Under the pieces are notes generated by a model, which did not search any database, had not been told where the DNA came from, and worked only from the letters and a program-made list of their open reading frames with translations. From GCA-003244245 sp038276315 (lineage in GTDB: Bacteria; Actinomycetota; Actinomycetes; Mycobacteriales; Pseudonocardiaceae), in assembly GCA_038276315.1 (NCBI GenBank), contig JBBPZY010000151.1, positions 16,890-80,889 on the forward strand: a stretch of DNA of 64,000 nucleotides, given 5' to 3'. A program made the translations under genes and the position numbers. How positions within the stretch are numbered: the stretch's first letter is position 1; each line of letters opens with the position of its first letter. This document shows, in pieces, positions 53,684 to 62,739 of this stretch.

Positions 53684-54402
53684 ATGAGGTCCCTGCTGCA
53701 CCTGGACGCCAGCGCCGGCGACCCGGGCGACTCGGTCAGCAGGCAGCTGACCGAGCTGTTCGCCGACACCTGGCGGGAGCTGTACCCGGAGGCCGGCTAC
53801 CGGTACCGGGACCTGGCCGTCGATCCGATTTCGCCGTTGGCACCGGCCTACACCACGCTGGGCCGGCGGGTGGAGCGGCACGGCGGCGTCCCGCCGAGCC
53901 GGGTTGCCGCGCTGGTCGAGGGCACGGCCGAGGAGCGGGAATGGGCGCTGAGCCTGCCGCGGGTCATCGAGTTGCTGGCGGCGGACACCGTGCTGATCGG
54001 AGTGCCGATGTACGACTTTTCGGTGCCCGCCGCGCTGAAAGCGTGGATCGACCGGGTGACCTTTCCTGCGGCCTACGTCGACCCGGACACCGGCGCGCCC
54101 CTGCTGCGAGGTACCAGGGTGGTGTTGGCCATCGCGCGCGGCGGCGGGTACGGCTCGGGACACCGCGGGAGGCTTTCGACTCTCAAATCCCCTATCTGCG
54201 CGCCTACTTCGGCAACCTCGGGGTGGCCGAAGCGGACCTGCGCGTCGTGCAGGTCGAGATGACCGTGTCGGACATCGTCCCCAAGCTCACCGGTTTCCGA
54301 GACCTAGCGGCAAGCTACCTGGCGGCGGCGCGGGCCGAGATGACATCCCTGGCCGCTGAGTCGAGCAACCCCGCGCTCCAGGCAGCCGCGCGGCGGCCCT
54401 AG
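53684..54402 (+). pseudogene. Frameshifted FMN-dependent NADH-azoreductase
   Basis: The first frame reads LLHLDASAGDPGDSVSRQLT (flavodoxin-like phosphate loop) and later VLIGVPMYDFSVPAALKAWID, an AzoR hallmark, then VVLAIARGGGYG. Near 54155-54165 the match moves to another frame, which continues GTPREAFDSQIPYLRAYFGN, and DLRVVQVE to a stop at 54402. A single-base deletion is enough to explain it. All else is intact (about 238 codons), so the lesion is recent or a sequence error. Its stop overlaps the convergent CNNM stop by two bases. Confidence 0.85.
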
Positions 54403-55451
54403 TGCGGGACGTGGGTGGCGTCGCGGACCGTGCCGACGTACTCCTCGACTACGTCCTCCAGCGCGACGACGCCTTCGGTGCTCGCATCGGGGCCGATGAC
54501 CCGGGCGAGATGGCTGCCGGAACGGCGCAGCAGCGCCAGCGCCTCGCCGAGCTTGGCCGTGGACGCTACGTCAGGCAGTGGGCGAGCGGTGCCCGCTGGC
54601 ACCGGTGTGTCCGGGGGCCTGCCGAGCAAGCTCAGTACGTCTTTGACGTGCAGATAGCCCACCAGCTGCGAGTCGCCCATCGTCCCGGCGGCGCGAAGCG
54701 GGAAGCGAGAGAAACCGGTCTGCGCTACGGCGGACTCGATGTCGCCCAGAGTGGGTTCGGCGGGCACCGTGGTCAGTCCGGACATCGGGATGAGCACGTC
54801 GGCGACGCTGCGCTGCGTTGTCGACAACGTTTGGGTCAACCTGCGCTGCTCTTGGCTGTCCAGCAGTCCTTCCCGGCTGGAGTCAGCGATCAGATTGGCT
54901 AGTTCCTCGGAGCTGTAGGCACTGCCCAGCTCGTCGCGAGGCTGCACGCCAAAGAGGTGCAGAACCAGCCGTGCGGCGTGGCTGAACAACGCGATGACAG
55001 GTCGAGTCAGCCGCATGAAGGCGACCAGCGGCGGCACCATCCACAGTGCCGTGCGCTCCGGGCCCGCAATGGCGATGTTCTTCGGCACCATCTCTCCGAG
55101 CAGGATGTGCGCCACTGTGACGATTCCCAGTGCGACGATGAAGGCGACGGTATGCGTTACTGCGTCGGGGACACCGAGCGGACCGGTCAACCGCTCCAGC
55201 TGGGCGGCGACGGCGGGTTCACCGAGCGAGCCCAGCCCTAGCGAGCTGATGGTAATCCCGAGCTGTGCTGCGGCCAGCATCAGCGGCAACTGCTGCCCGG
55301 CGCGGATCACCGTGGCAGCCCGCTGTACCCCGCGCTTGGCCATCGTCTCCAACCGATCTCGCCGAGCGCTGATCAGGGCGAACTCGGCACCGACGAAGAA
55401 AGCGTTACTGGCTAGCAGCAACAGCGCAACGAGCAGCACGGCGGCACTCAC
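54399..55451 (-). CDS. CNNM/CBS domain transporter-like membrane protein (HlyC/CorC family), second gene
   Basis: A 350-aa membrane protein: an N-terminal DUF21 (CNNM) domain of about 180 residues with LLLASNAFFVGAEFALISARR and EMVPKNIAIAGPER, then a pair of CBS domains (VADVLIPMSGL, LVGYLHVKDVL, GVVALEDVVEEYVG). Related proteins bind or move magnesium or other divalent cations. The GTG at 55449-55451 overlaps the upstream gene stop as GTGA. The open frame reaches 55538, inside that gene, and is not coding. It lacks the C-terminal transporter-associated domain present in its partner. Corresponds to Rv1841c. Confidence 0.9.
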   Translation of the reverse strand: MSAAVLLVALLLLASNAFFVGAEFALISARRDRLETMAKRGVQRAATVIRAGQQLPLMLAAAQLGITISSLGLGSLGEPAVAAQLERLTGPLGVPDAVTHTVAFIVALGIVTVAHILLGEMVPKNIAIAGPERTALWMVPPLVAFMRLTRPVIALFSHAARLVLHLFGVQPRDELGSAYSSEELANLIADSSREGLLDSQEQRRLTQTLSTTQRSVADVLIPMSGLTTVPAEPTLGDIESAVAQTGFSRFPLRAAGTMGDSQLVGYLHVKDVLSLLGRPPDTPVPAGTARPLPDVASTAKLGEALALLRRSGSHLARVIGPDASTEGVVALEDVVEEYVGTVRDATHVPH

Positions 55452-56812
55452 GGGACCGCCTGCTCGGCGAGTGCGGGTCGGGTGAGCCGCAGATCCGCGA
55501 TGCGGCGGCGGTCCATCCGCAGCACGGTCAGCCGCCACCCGTCGAGGGCAACCTCGTCGCCGACGTCGGGAATGCGGCCCAGCCGTTCCAGCACCAGGCC
55601 CGCCACGGTCTCGTAGTCGCCTTCGGGCATCACGAATCCCACCGCATCGGCCACCTCGTCGGCTCGTAGCAACCCGGAGATGATCCAGCTCTGCTCGTCC
55701 AGCGCTTGGATCTGGGACGCCTCCAGCGGATCATGCTCGTCGCGGACGTCGCCGACGATCTCCTCCACCAAGTCCTCGAGCGTGACGATCCCCGCGGTAC
55801 CGCCGTACTCGTCGACCACGATCGCGACCTGAAGACCCTGGCCCCGTAACCGGTCGAGCAGCGCATCGCCGTCCAGCGAGCTCGGCACAGTGGGGACCGT
55901 GCTGGCCAGCGCGCCGACCCGGGACGCCGCACGCAGACCAGCCGGCACCGCGAAGGCCTGCTTGACGTGCACCACACCGCGCACGTCGTCGAGGTCGCTG
56001 CCGTAGACGGGGAAGCGGGAGAATCCGGTCCGCCGCGCGGCGTCCACCAGGGCAAGTACCGGTTCGTCCGCCCGCAGCGCCCGCACCCGGACCCGAGGGG
56101 TCATCAACTCCTCAGCGGTGCGCTCACCGAAGCGCAGCGAACGATCCAGCAGCGTTGCGGTGCCCTCGTCCAGGGTTCCCTGCGCCGCGCTGCTGCGAAC
56201 CAACGAACCGAGCTCCTGTGGTGAACGAGCGGCGCGCAGATCCTCGGCCGGTTCGATGCCCAGCCGACGGACAATCCAGTTCGCCACCCCGTTCAAGGTG
56301 GAGATCAACCAGCGGAAGCCGATGGAGAACGTATTGACCACCCCAGCGACTTGCCGCGCCGTCTGCAGCGGCCTGGAGATGGCCAGATTTTGCGGTACGA
56401 GCTCGCCGAATACCATCGACAACGCGGTTGCCAACGTCAACCCGACCGCCAGAGAGACCCCGTCGACGGCGCTCATGGAGAGCCCGACCGCGAGCAGGGC
56501 GGGCCGGGTCAACCCGGCGATGGCCGGCTGGACCACGTACCCGGTGAGCAAAGTGGTGATCGTGATGCCGACCTGCGCACCGGAGAGCTGGAAGGACAGC
56601 GTGCTGCGAGCATGCTGGACCTGGCGGGCCCGGCGGTCGCCGACCTGCTGGACGTGCGCGTCGACAGTGCTGCGCTCCAGGGTGGCGAGGGAGAATTCGC
56701 CGGCGACGAAGACGAAGGTACCTGCGGTGAGGGCAGCCAGCCCAAACAGGCCCCACAATGGGCCCCAGAAGTAGCCGAAGAAAAGATCCCACATGTCACG
56801 CAAGACGCCCAT
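55448..56812 (-). CDS. CNNM/CBS domain membrane protein (HlyC/CorC family), first gene
   Basis: A 454-aa partner of the protein above: DUF21 domain (GTFVFVAGEFSLATLERS, GELVPQNLAISRPLQ), CBS pair (AEELMTPRVRVRAL, DVRGVVHVKQAF, VVDEYGGTAGIVTLEDLVEE), then a CorC/HlyC-type C-terminal domain (ETVAGLVLERLGRIPDVGD). Corresponds to Rv1842c. The two overlap by four bases and are probably made together, so a heteromeric membrane complex is plausible. Cation transport or sensing is the family expectation; direct evidence for these proteins is limited. Confidence 0.9.
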   Translation of the reverse strand: MGVLRDMWDLFFGYFWGPLWGLFGLAALTAGTFVFVAGEFSLATLERSTVDAHVQQVGDRRARQVQHARSTLSFQLSGAQVGITITTLLTGYVVQPAIAGLTRPALLAVGLSMSAVDGVSLAVGLTLATALSMVFGELVPQNLAISRPLQTARQVAGVVNTFSIGFRWLISTLNGVANWIVRRLGIEPAEDLRAARSPQELGSLVRSSAAQGTLDEGTATLLDRSLRFGERTAEELMTPRVRVRALRADEPVLALVDAARRTGFSRFPVYGSDLDDVRGVVHVKQAFAVPAGLRAASRVGALASTVPTVPSSLDGDALLDRLRGQGLQVAIVVDEYGGTAGIVTLEDLVEEIVGDVRDEHDPLEASQIQALDEQSWIISGLLRADEVADAVGFVMPEGDYETVAGLVLERLGRIPDVGDEVALDGWRLTVLRMDRRRIADLRLTRPALAEQAVP

Positions 56813-57006
56813 TACATCGTCCGCGCGGATAGTGAGGGATAGGTGGACCCGCAGCCCGGCGACCTACTGCAGCCGGGCGTCGATGCGGCAGGCACCGAGT
56901 TCGTCACACTCCTCGTGAGCCGGGGTTCGGTCGATTCTACGGGTGTACGGGCTGATGTCGAGCGCATTGCGCGCCAGCGCACCGCCATTCGGGCTAACGT
57001 GTCGGT

Positions 57007-57867
57007 GTGCGGATCGGCATTCTCGGAGGCGCTGCGCCGTTCGACGGCGCCGTCCGGCAGTTGGGAACTGAGCTCGGTCGCCGATGCTGGGGGTTGGTGC
57101 TCGGCGTTGCCGGGCCGGTCCCGTTCGACACCATCGGGCCGGAATCTGACGTCGTGGAAGTCTTACCCCGGGGCGCCGAACCAGGCACTCGTGCCGCCGA
57201 CCGGCGGGCTGTGGACGGGCCGGTCGGACGGATGGACGCGGTGCGCCTGCTGTCTGATGCTGTTGTGGTGCTGCCCGGCGGGATCGACGTATTAGCCGAT
57301 CTGCTCACGCTGCTCACCGAGCAGGCGCTGGGGTTGAGTGACAAACCCTGCGGCGTGCTGGATCCGACCGGCTTGCTCGACCCGCTGGCTGAACAGCTCG
57401 ACGCGTTGGTCCGGGCCGGACTGCCTGCCGCACCGCTGCTGCGGGCCGGCGATCCGGCCGAACTGCTGGATCAACTGGCCGCCTGGCGGCCCCACGGAGG
57501 CGGCGCCGTGCGTGCCGAGGTCGCGTGGCTGCGCATCAGCGACTCCAACCTGGCGCTGCTCCCCACCCCGGCGGGACTGCGGTTGCCTGGCGGTCCGCGC
57601 CGATCGGGCGAGCGTGGCGCCGTGGCGCTAAGCCGGGTGATGGCCGAGGGTATTTCGGTGCCGCTGCGTCCAGAACGGCTGCACCCGGTGGCCGCGCTGA
57701 TGGTGCCGGACGCCGACGGCGGGTGGCGCCGGGTGAGCTGTTACCGAGCCGACGGCCCGCAACCGGTGGTTCCTGGCGCAGTCTCGCATCCGTTGGGCGA
57801 GGCTGCGGCCTGCGAACCGGCGGCCGCAGCGTTGCAGGATCTGCTTCGTCGAGGACGCATCCCGTGA
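57007..57867 (+). CDS. LOG-like Rossmann-fold protein with degenerate motif
   Basis: A 286-aa protein whose first ~170 residues follow the Rossmann fold of LOG/lysine-decarboxylase-like enzymes: IGILGGAAPFDGAVRQLGTEL at strand 1 (shown as GILGGAAPFDG), VGRMDAVRLLSDAVVVLPGG, then IDVLADLLTLLTEQALG. The catalytic PGGxGTxxE motif is reduced to PGGIDVLAD, so the ribose-phosphate hydrolysis of true LOG proteins is unlikely. The C-terminal ~110 residues are unassigned. Function unknown. It converges on guaB1 (14 bp apart). Confidence 0.7.
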   Translation: MRIGILGGAAPFDGAVRQLGTELGRRCWGLVLGVAGPVPFDTIGPESDVVEVLPRGAEPGTRAADRRAVDGPVGRMDAVRLLSDAVVVLPGGIDVLADLLTLLTEQALGLSDKPCGVLDPTGLLDPLAEQLDALVRAGLPAAPLLRAGDPAELLDQLAAWRPHGGGAVRAEVAWLRISDSNLALLPTPAGLRLPGGPRRSGERGAVALSRVMAEGISVPLRPERLHPVAALMVPDADGGWRRVSCYRADGPQPVVPGAVSHPLGEAAACEPAAAALQDLLRRGRIP

Positions 57868-57881
57868 TCGGCACGCGGACT

Positions 57882-59321
57882 TCACCAGCCTCGGGGCAGC
57901 GGGCGTCCCTCGGCGAAGCCGGCGGTTGACTGCACCCCGATCACTGCCCGCTCGGATAGCTCGGGCAGCGTGTGTGCACCGGCGTAGCTGCAGGCGCTGC
58001 GTACCCCGGCGCAGATGTAGTCGATGAGGTCCTCGACCCCTGGCCGGTGTGCGTCGAGGTACATCCGAGCGGTGGAGATGCCCTCCTCGAAAAGTGCCTT
58101 GCGGGCGCGGTCGAAGGTGTCGTCGCGGGTGGTGCGGGCGGCAACGGCGCGCTTGGAGGCCATCCCGTAGGACTCCTTATACGGCTGGCCAGTCTCGTCG
58201 CGCTGCAGCTCACCCGGCGATTCGAAGGTGCCGGCGAACCAGGAGCCGATCATCACGTTCGAGGCTCCGGCCGCCAGCGCCAGGGCGACGTCTCGCGGAT
58301 GACGCACCCCGCCATCGGCCCAGACGTGACCACCGGCCGCGCGGGCCGCGGCGGCGCATTCGGCCACTGCGGAGAACTGCGGCCGACCGACTCCGGTCAG
58401 CATCCGGGTGGTGCACATTGCTCCTGGTCCCACCCCGACCTTGACGATGTCGGCGCCGGCTTGGAGCAGGTCGCGGGTGCCTTGCGCGGAGACCACGTTG
58501 CCAGCCACCACCGGCACGTTGGCCCCGCAGGACCGGACCGCGCGCAGCGCGTCGAGCATCTTGCTTTGATGGCCGTGTGCCGTGTCGACGACCAGCACGT
58601 CGACACCCGCCGCCAGCAGTGCCTCGGTCTTGGCGGTGATATCGCCGTTGATCCCGAGCGCCGCGGCTACTCGCAGCCTGCCGTCGGCATCGCGCGCAGG
58701 GCAGTACAGCTCGGCACGCAAGGCTCCCGTGCGGGTCAGCACCCCGACCAGTCGGCCGTGTGCATCCACCGCGAGCGCTAGCTCCTGGCGGCGGTGATGC
58801 AGTTGGTCGAAGATCTTGCGCGGTTCGCTGTCGGCGGATACCACCACCAGGTCGGTCTGCGCCACATCGGCCAGCCGGGTGAACCGGTCCACTCCACTCA
58901 GCTCGGCCTCGGTGACCAGCCCAATCGGATGGCTGCCGCTATCGAGCACCACCGCGGCCCGGTGCGCCCGCTTGAGCAGCAGGTTGATCGCGTCAGCGAC
59001 GGCGTCCTGCGGACCCAGCGTGAGCGCCGTGTCCAGCACCAGGTGCCGCGACTTCACCCACCGCACTGTCTCGGCGACGACCGCCGGGTCCAGGTCCTGG
59101 GGCAGCACCACCAGCCCGCCACGACGGGCCACCGTCTCAGCCATCCGGCGCCCCGCTACCGCGGTCATGTTGGCGACCACCAATGGGATAGTGGTCCCTG
59201 ATCCATCCACCGCGGACAGGTCCGCATCGAACCGGGACGCCACCTCCGAGCGGGCCGGCAGCAGGAAGACATCGTCATAGGTGAGGTCATAGCCTGGTCT
59301 GAACCCATCAAGAAACCGCAC
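57882..59321 (-). CDS. guaB1: GuaB1-type IMP dehydrogenase/GMP reductase family protein
   Basis: A 479-aa barrel enzyme of the IMPDH/GMPR family. A CBS pair is inserted (about 95-205). The catalytic loop Cys is in VGPGAMCTTRMLTG, the phosphate site in HVWADGGVRHPRDVALALAAG and the family GSWFAGTFESPGE. GuaB1 of mycobacteria (Rv1843c) has been shown to act as GMP reductase rather than IMP dehydrogenase, so purine salvage is the likely role. The GTG at 59319-59321 (VRFLDGFRPGYDLTYDDV) fits the family length; the open frame extends 86 codons further without family character. Confidence 0.92.
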   Translation of the reverse strand: MRFLDGFRPGYDLTYDDVFLLPARSEVASRFDADLSAVDGSGTTIPLVVANMTAVAGRRMAETVARRGGLVVLPQDLDPAVVAETVRWVKSRHLVLDTALTLGPQDAVADAINLLLKRAHRAAVVLDSGSHPIGLVTEAELSGVDRFTRLADVAQTDLVVVSADSEPRKIFDQLHHRRQELALAVDAHGRLVGVLTRTGALRAELYCPARDADGRLRVAAALGINGDITAKTEALLAAGVDVLVVDTAHGHQSKMLDALRAVRSCGANVPVVAGNVVSAQGTRDLLQAGADIVKVGVGPGAMCTTRMLTGVGRPQFSAVAECAAAARAAGGHVWADGGVRHPRDVALALAAGASNVMIGSWFAGTFESPGELQRDETGQPYKESYGMASKRAVAARTTRDDTFDRARKALFEEGISTARMYLDAHRPGVEDLIDYICAGVRSACSYAGAHTLPELSERAVIGVQSTAGFAEGRPLPRGW

Positions 59322-59349
59322 GCCGCGGACGTTACCCGCTAGCCGCACT

Positions 59350-59413
59350 GCATTCAGTGGGCTCAGCGCGGGGTTGAGGGGCACCGGGTAGCCCCGCTGA
59401 GCCCCCTGAATGC
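59350..59413. repeat. Inverted repeat between guaB1 and the PfkB gene; second copy of the 10332 repeat
   Basis: The left arm GCATTCAGTGGGCTCAGCG (19 bases) pairs with the right arm ending at 59413, apart from one mismatch and a bulged base; GGGG/CCCC extends the stem. Eighteen bases of the arm match the element at 10332 with one change. Here it is in a divergent promoter region, so it is not acting only as a terminator. Confidence 0.65.
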
Positions 59414-59431
59414 GGTTGGGAGGGTCGAGGG

Positions 59432-60373
59432 GTGATAGGGGTGCGTGGGTTGTTTGTGGGGCTTGCCACCTTGGACGTGGTGCAGCGGGTGGGGCAGTGG
59501 CCTGGGGTGAACGAGAAGGTCGTCGCACAGCGCAGCGATATTGCCGCCGGGGGACCGGCCGCGGTCGCCGCGGTGACATTCGGTGCGCTGGGCGGGCGTA
59601 GCGTGCTGCTGTCCGCGCTGGGTCCCGGCCCGGTCGCCCGGTTGGCGGCGGCGGAGCTGGACCGCGCCGGCGTGCACGTCGTAGACGCCTGGGCAGCCGG
59701 ACCGGATCTGAGTATCTCGGCGATCACTGTGCTCGATGACACGGGGCAACGGTCAGTGGTGTCTCGCAACGCCGAGGACTTGACCGCCGTGGTGCCCGAC
59801 GACCTGCCAGCGCTTGTCGGGGACACCGACATCGTGCTGATCGACGGGCACCATCCCGAGCTCGCCGTGGCCGCCGCACGCGTTGCCGCGGCCGTCGGGA
59901 TCCCGGTAGTGCTGGATTGCGGCAGTCCCAAGCCGGTGTACGCCGAGCTGGTACCGCTCGCTGACGCCGTGGTGTGCTCGGCCGGCTTCGTCACCGACCC
60001 TGACCGATCCGACCCTGACCGATCCGACCCTGACCGATCCGACGCAGCGGCCGCGGCGCTGTTGGCCGACGGCGCCCGCCTGGTGGCGATGACAGCGGGT
60101 GCAGCGCCGGTGCGCTGGTGGACGCGGCAGGACAGCGGCGCCCTGATGGTGCCGCGGGTCGCTGTGCGGGACACCTTGGGTGCCGGCGACGTGCTGCATG
60201 GCGCGGTGGCCTTTGCCCGGGCTCGGGGAGTGACCGACCCGCAGCGCAGCTTGAGCTTCGGCATCGCGGTGGCCTCCCTGCGGGTGCAGCACGTCGGTCC
60301 GCGGGCGTGGCTAGCCGATCAGCGGTTGCGCGTCTTGATAGCCGAGATGTGGGCGGCTGTCAGCGGGAGCTAA
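59432..60373 (+). CDS. PfkB-family carbohydrate/nucleoside kinase
   Basis: A 313-aa ribokinase-like enzyme: LFVGLATLDVVQRVGQWPG at the N-terminus, AAGGPAAVAAVTFGALGG for substrate binding, and the C-terminal anion-hole/catalytic signature DTLGAGDVLHGAVAFA with Asp as base. The substrate (sugar or nucleoside) is uncertain. An odd acidic loop has three copies of DPDRS from a 15-bp repeat. The GTG at 59432 starts at the first strand. It overlaps the GH65 gene convergently by four bases. Confidence 0.88.
   Translation: MIGVRGLFVGLATLDVVQRVGQWPGVNEKVVAQRSDIAAGGPAAVAAVTFGALGGRSVLLSALGPGPVARLAAAELDRAGVHVVDAWAAGPDLSISAITVLDDTGQRSVVSRNAEDLTAVVPDDLPALVGDTDIVLIDGHHPELAVAAARVAAAVGIPVVLDCGSPKPVYAELVPLADAVVCSAGFVTDPDRSDPDRSDPDRSDAAAAALLADGARLVAMTAGAAPVRWWTRQDSGALMVPRVAVRDTLGAGDVLHGAVAFARARGVTDPQRSLSFGIAVASLRVQHVGPRAWLADQRLRVLIAEMWAAVSGS
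59996..60040 (+). repeat. In-frame 15-bp triplication in the PfkB gene
   Basis: GACCCTGACCGATCC occurs three times without a break and encodes DPDRS each time. It lies in a surface loop between the substrate and catalytic halves. The copies are exact, so it is recent and likely variable between strains. Confidence 0.9.
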
Positions 60374-62739
60374 CCCGCCGCCTCGCCAGGCAACCGACGG
60401 GCGAGTGGTTCCCGGCCTTGCGGCTGCGCGAGGTGATCTGTCGACGGGACCGGCGGGATCTTCTGCACGACCGGCGCGTCCATGGCCAGCGTGATGGGCT
60501 GCCCGTGGTGCCGCAGCTCCAGCCCTGCGCCCTCGAGAAGTTGGTACTCCGTTTGCCCGGGGGTGATCTCCACCTGCAGTCGCCGACCGCGCCAGCGCAG
60601 CCGGAAAGTGATTCTGGTCAATGTCTCAGGCAACCGGGGCGCGAACGCCAGGCCGCCGTCGTCGAGATGACGCAGCCCACCGAACCCGGCCACCAGCGCG
60701 GACCAGGCACCGGCCAGCGACGCGACGTGCAGGCCATTGCTGGTGTTGTGCGCCAGATCCGCCAGATCCATCAGCGCGGTCTCGCAGAGGTAGTCGTAGG
60801 CGAGGTCGAGGTGTCCGGTCTCGACCGCCAGCACGGCCTGGGTCGCCGCCGACAGGGACGAGTCACGGACGGTAATCCGCTCGTAGTAAGCGAAGTTACG
60901 AGCTTTCTGCTCGTCGGTGAACGCCTCCGGGCACAGGTGCATGGCCAAGACCAGGTCGGCCTGCTTCACCACCTGCTTGCGGTACAGGTCGAAGTAGGGG
61001 AAGTGCAACAGCAGAGGATATTGATCCGGCGCGGTGCCGGCGAAGTCCCACATTGCGTGCTCGGTGAATCCCTCAGCCTGCGGGTGCACCCCGAGATTCT
61101 CGTCGTAGGGCACCACCATTTCGGCCGCCGCGTCACGCCATGACGCGGCTTCCTCAGCGTCTACGCCCAAGGCGGCGGCACGCTCCAGGTGCCGCCCGAC
61201 GGCGTCTGCGGCCGCCCGGAGGTTCCGCTGCGCCATCAGGTTGGTGTAGACGTTGTTGTCGGCCACCGCGCTGTACTCGTCGGGCCCGGTGACACCGTCG
61301 ATGCGGAAGTGACCCGCCAGGTCGTGATGGCCCAACGAGCGCCACAGTCGCGCCGTCTGCACCAGCAGCTCGAGCGCGACATCGCGCTCGAAGTCGACGT
61401 CGCCAGTGGCGGTCACATGGCGGATCGCTGCGTCGGCGATGTCGGCGTTGATGTGGAAGGCCGCGGTACCCGCGGGCCAGTATCCGGAGCATTCCTGGCC
61501 TTGGATCGTGCGCCACGGAAAAGCCGCGCCGGCCAGGCCGAGCTGGCCGGCGCGCTCGATCGCCAGTGGGAGGGTCTGCTGGCGCCAGCGGAGCACGTCG
61601 GCAGCGGCGTCCGGCACCGTGTGGCTGAGCACCGGTAGCACGAAGGTCTCGGTGTCCCAGAAGGTATGGCCGTCGTATCCGGGACCGGTCAGGCCCTTGG
61701 CCGCGATCCCTCGCCCCTCGGCGCGCGCTCCGGCCTGCAGCACGTGGAACAACCCGAACCGGACCGCCTGTTGAAGCTGTGAGTTACCGTCGACCTCCAC
61801 GTCGGCGGCAGCCCAGAAGTTGTCGAGGTACTCGCGCTGTTCAGTGATCAGCCCGGTCCAACCGGTGTAGCGAGCCGCCGCCAGCGCCGCCCTGACCTGG
61901 TCGTTGAGCGCTGGAACCGACCGTTGCGAAGACCACCCGTAGGCGAGGTACTTCACCACCCGAAGCCGCTGACCGGGTTGCAGCCGACAGATCACCGTGG
62001 TCCGTGCGACGTGCTCGGTCACTGAAGATTGAAACTCCGTCCGCGACGGTCCGATCACCTCATGGTCCATCGCCGCGGCGATGCGCAAGCCAGAATGGCG
62101 AGTGCTGTGCAGCAGCGTGGCGCCGGTGTCGTTGCACCGGTGCTGCTCGGCGACCAGCGGTTCGGACAGCGCCGCGGCCACCCGCGGGTCGTGGGTGGTG
62201 ATGGGCAGCTGTTCGTTGGCGAACAGCTCAGACTGCACGACCAGCAGCACCGGCTGGTCGACTGGCTCGACCTCGTAGTGGATCGCGACGACAGCTCGTT
62301 GGACCAGCGACACCATCCGCTGCGAGGCGACCCGCACCGCCTTACCGGCGGGAGACACCCACTCCACCCGGCGGCGCAGCGTCCCGGCCCGCAGGTCAAG
62401 CACGCGTTCGTGCGACCGCAGTTCCCCGTATCGAACGTCCAATGGCTCGTCGTCGACCAGCAGCCGAATCAACTTGCCGTTGGTGACGTTGACGATCGTC
62501 TGCCCGGACTCGGGATAGCCGTAGCCACCCTCGGGATAGGGCAGCGGCCGCAGCTCATAGAAGGAATTGAGGTAGCTGCCGGGCAGCGCGTGCGGATCGC
62601 CCTCATCGAGGTTTCCGCGCAGCCCGATGTGCCCGTTGGCCAGTGCGAAAACCGACTCTGTCTGTCCCATGGCGCCCAGGTCCAGGCGGTTCTCCCGAAC
62701 AGCCCATGGTTCGACGACGAACTGGTTCTGCTCGATCAC
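60370..62739 (-). CDS. Glycoside hydrolase family 65 protein (disaccharide phosphorylase type)
   Basis: A 789-aa GH65 enzyme, a family that phosphorolyses maltose, trehalose, kojibiose and related alpha-glucosides. The N-terminal sandwich starts with GQTESVFALANGHIGLRGN (as GQTESVFALANGH, IGLRGN). The catalytic barrel has YDGHTFWDTETF, the phosphate-region QGQECSGYWPAG and the acid Glu in VTGPDEYSA. The C-terminal barrel end has TSNGLHVASLAGAW. The GTG start overlaps the stop of an upstream remnant as GTGA, a sign of an old coupled pair with a beta-phosphoglucomutase gene, as in Rv3400/Rv3401. Confidence 0.92.
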   Translation of the reverse strand: MIEQNQFVVEPWAVRENRLDLGAMGQTESVFALANGHIGLRGNLDEGDPHALPGSYLNSFYELRPLPYPEGGYGYPESGQTIVNVTNGKLIRLLVDDEPLDVRYGELRSHERVLDLRAGTLRRRVEWVSPAGKAVRVASQRMVSLVQRAVVAIHYEVEPVDQPVLLVVQSELFANEQLPITTHDPRVAAALSEPLVAEQHRCNDTGATLLHSTRHSGLRIAAAMDHEVIGPSRTEFQSSVTEHVARTTVICRLQPGQRLRVVKYLAYGWSSQRSVPALNDQVRAALAAARYTGWTGLITEQREYLDNFWAAADVEVDGNSQLQQAVRFGLFHVLQAGARAEGRGIAAKGLTGPGYDGHTFWDTETFVLPVLSHTVPDAAADVLRWRQQTLPLAIERAGQLGLAGAAFPWRTIQGQECSGYWPAGTAAFHINADIADAAIRHVTATGDVDFERDVALELLVQTARLWRSLGHHDLAGHFRIDGVTGPDEYSAVADNNVYTNLMAQRNLRAAADAVGRHLERAAALGVDAEEAASWRDAAAEMVVPYDENLGVHPQAEGFTEHAMWDFAGTAPDQYPLLLHFPYFDLYRKQVVKQADLVLAMHLCPEAFTDEQKARNFAYYERITVRDSSLSAATQAVLAVETGHLDLAYDYLCETALMDLADLAHNTSNGLHVASLAGAWSALVAGFGGLRHLDDGGLAFAPRLPETLTRITFRLRWRGRRLQVEITPGQTEYQLLEGAGLELRHHGQPITLAMDAPVVQKIPPVPSTDHLAQPQGREPLARRLPGEAAG

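Noticed and set aside
59322..59579. An 86-residue N-terminal extension of guaB1
   Set aside because: The extension crosses the palindromic repeat and the divergent promoter region and has no family similarity; the GTG at 59321 gives the usual 479 aa.
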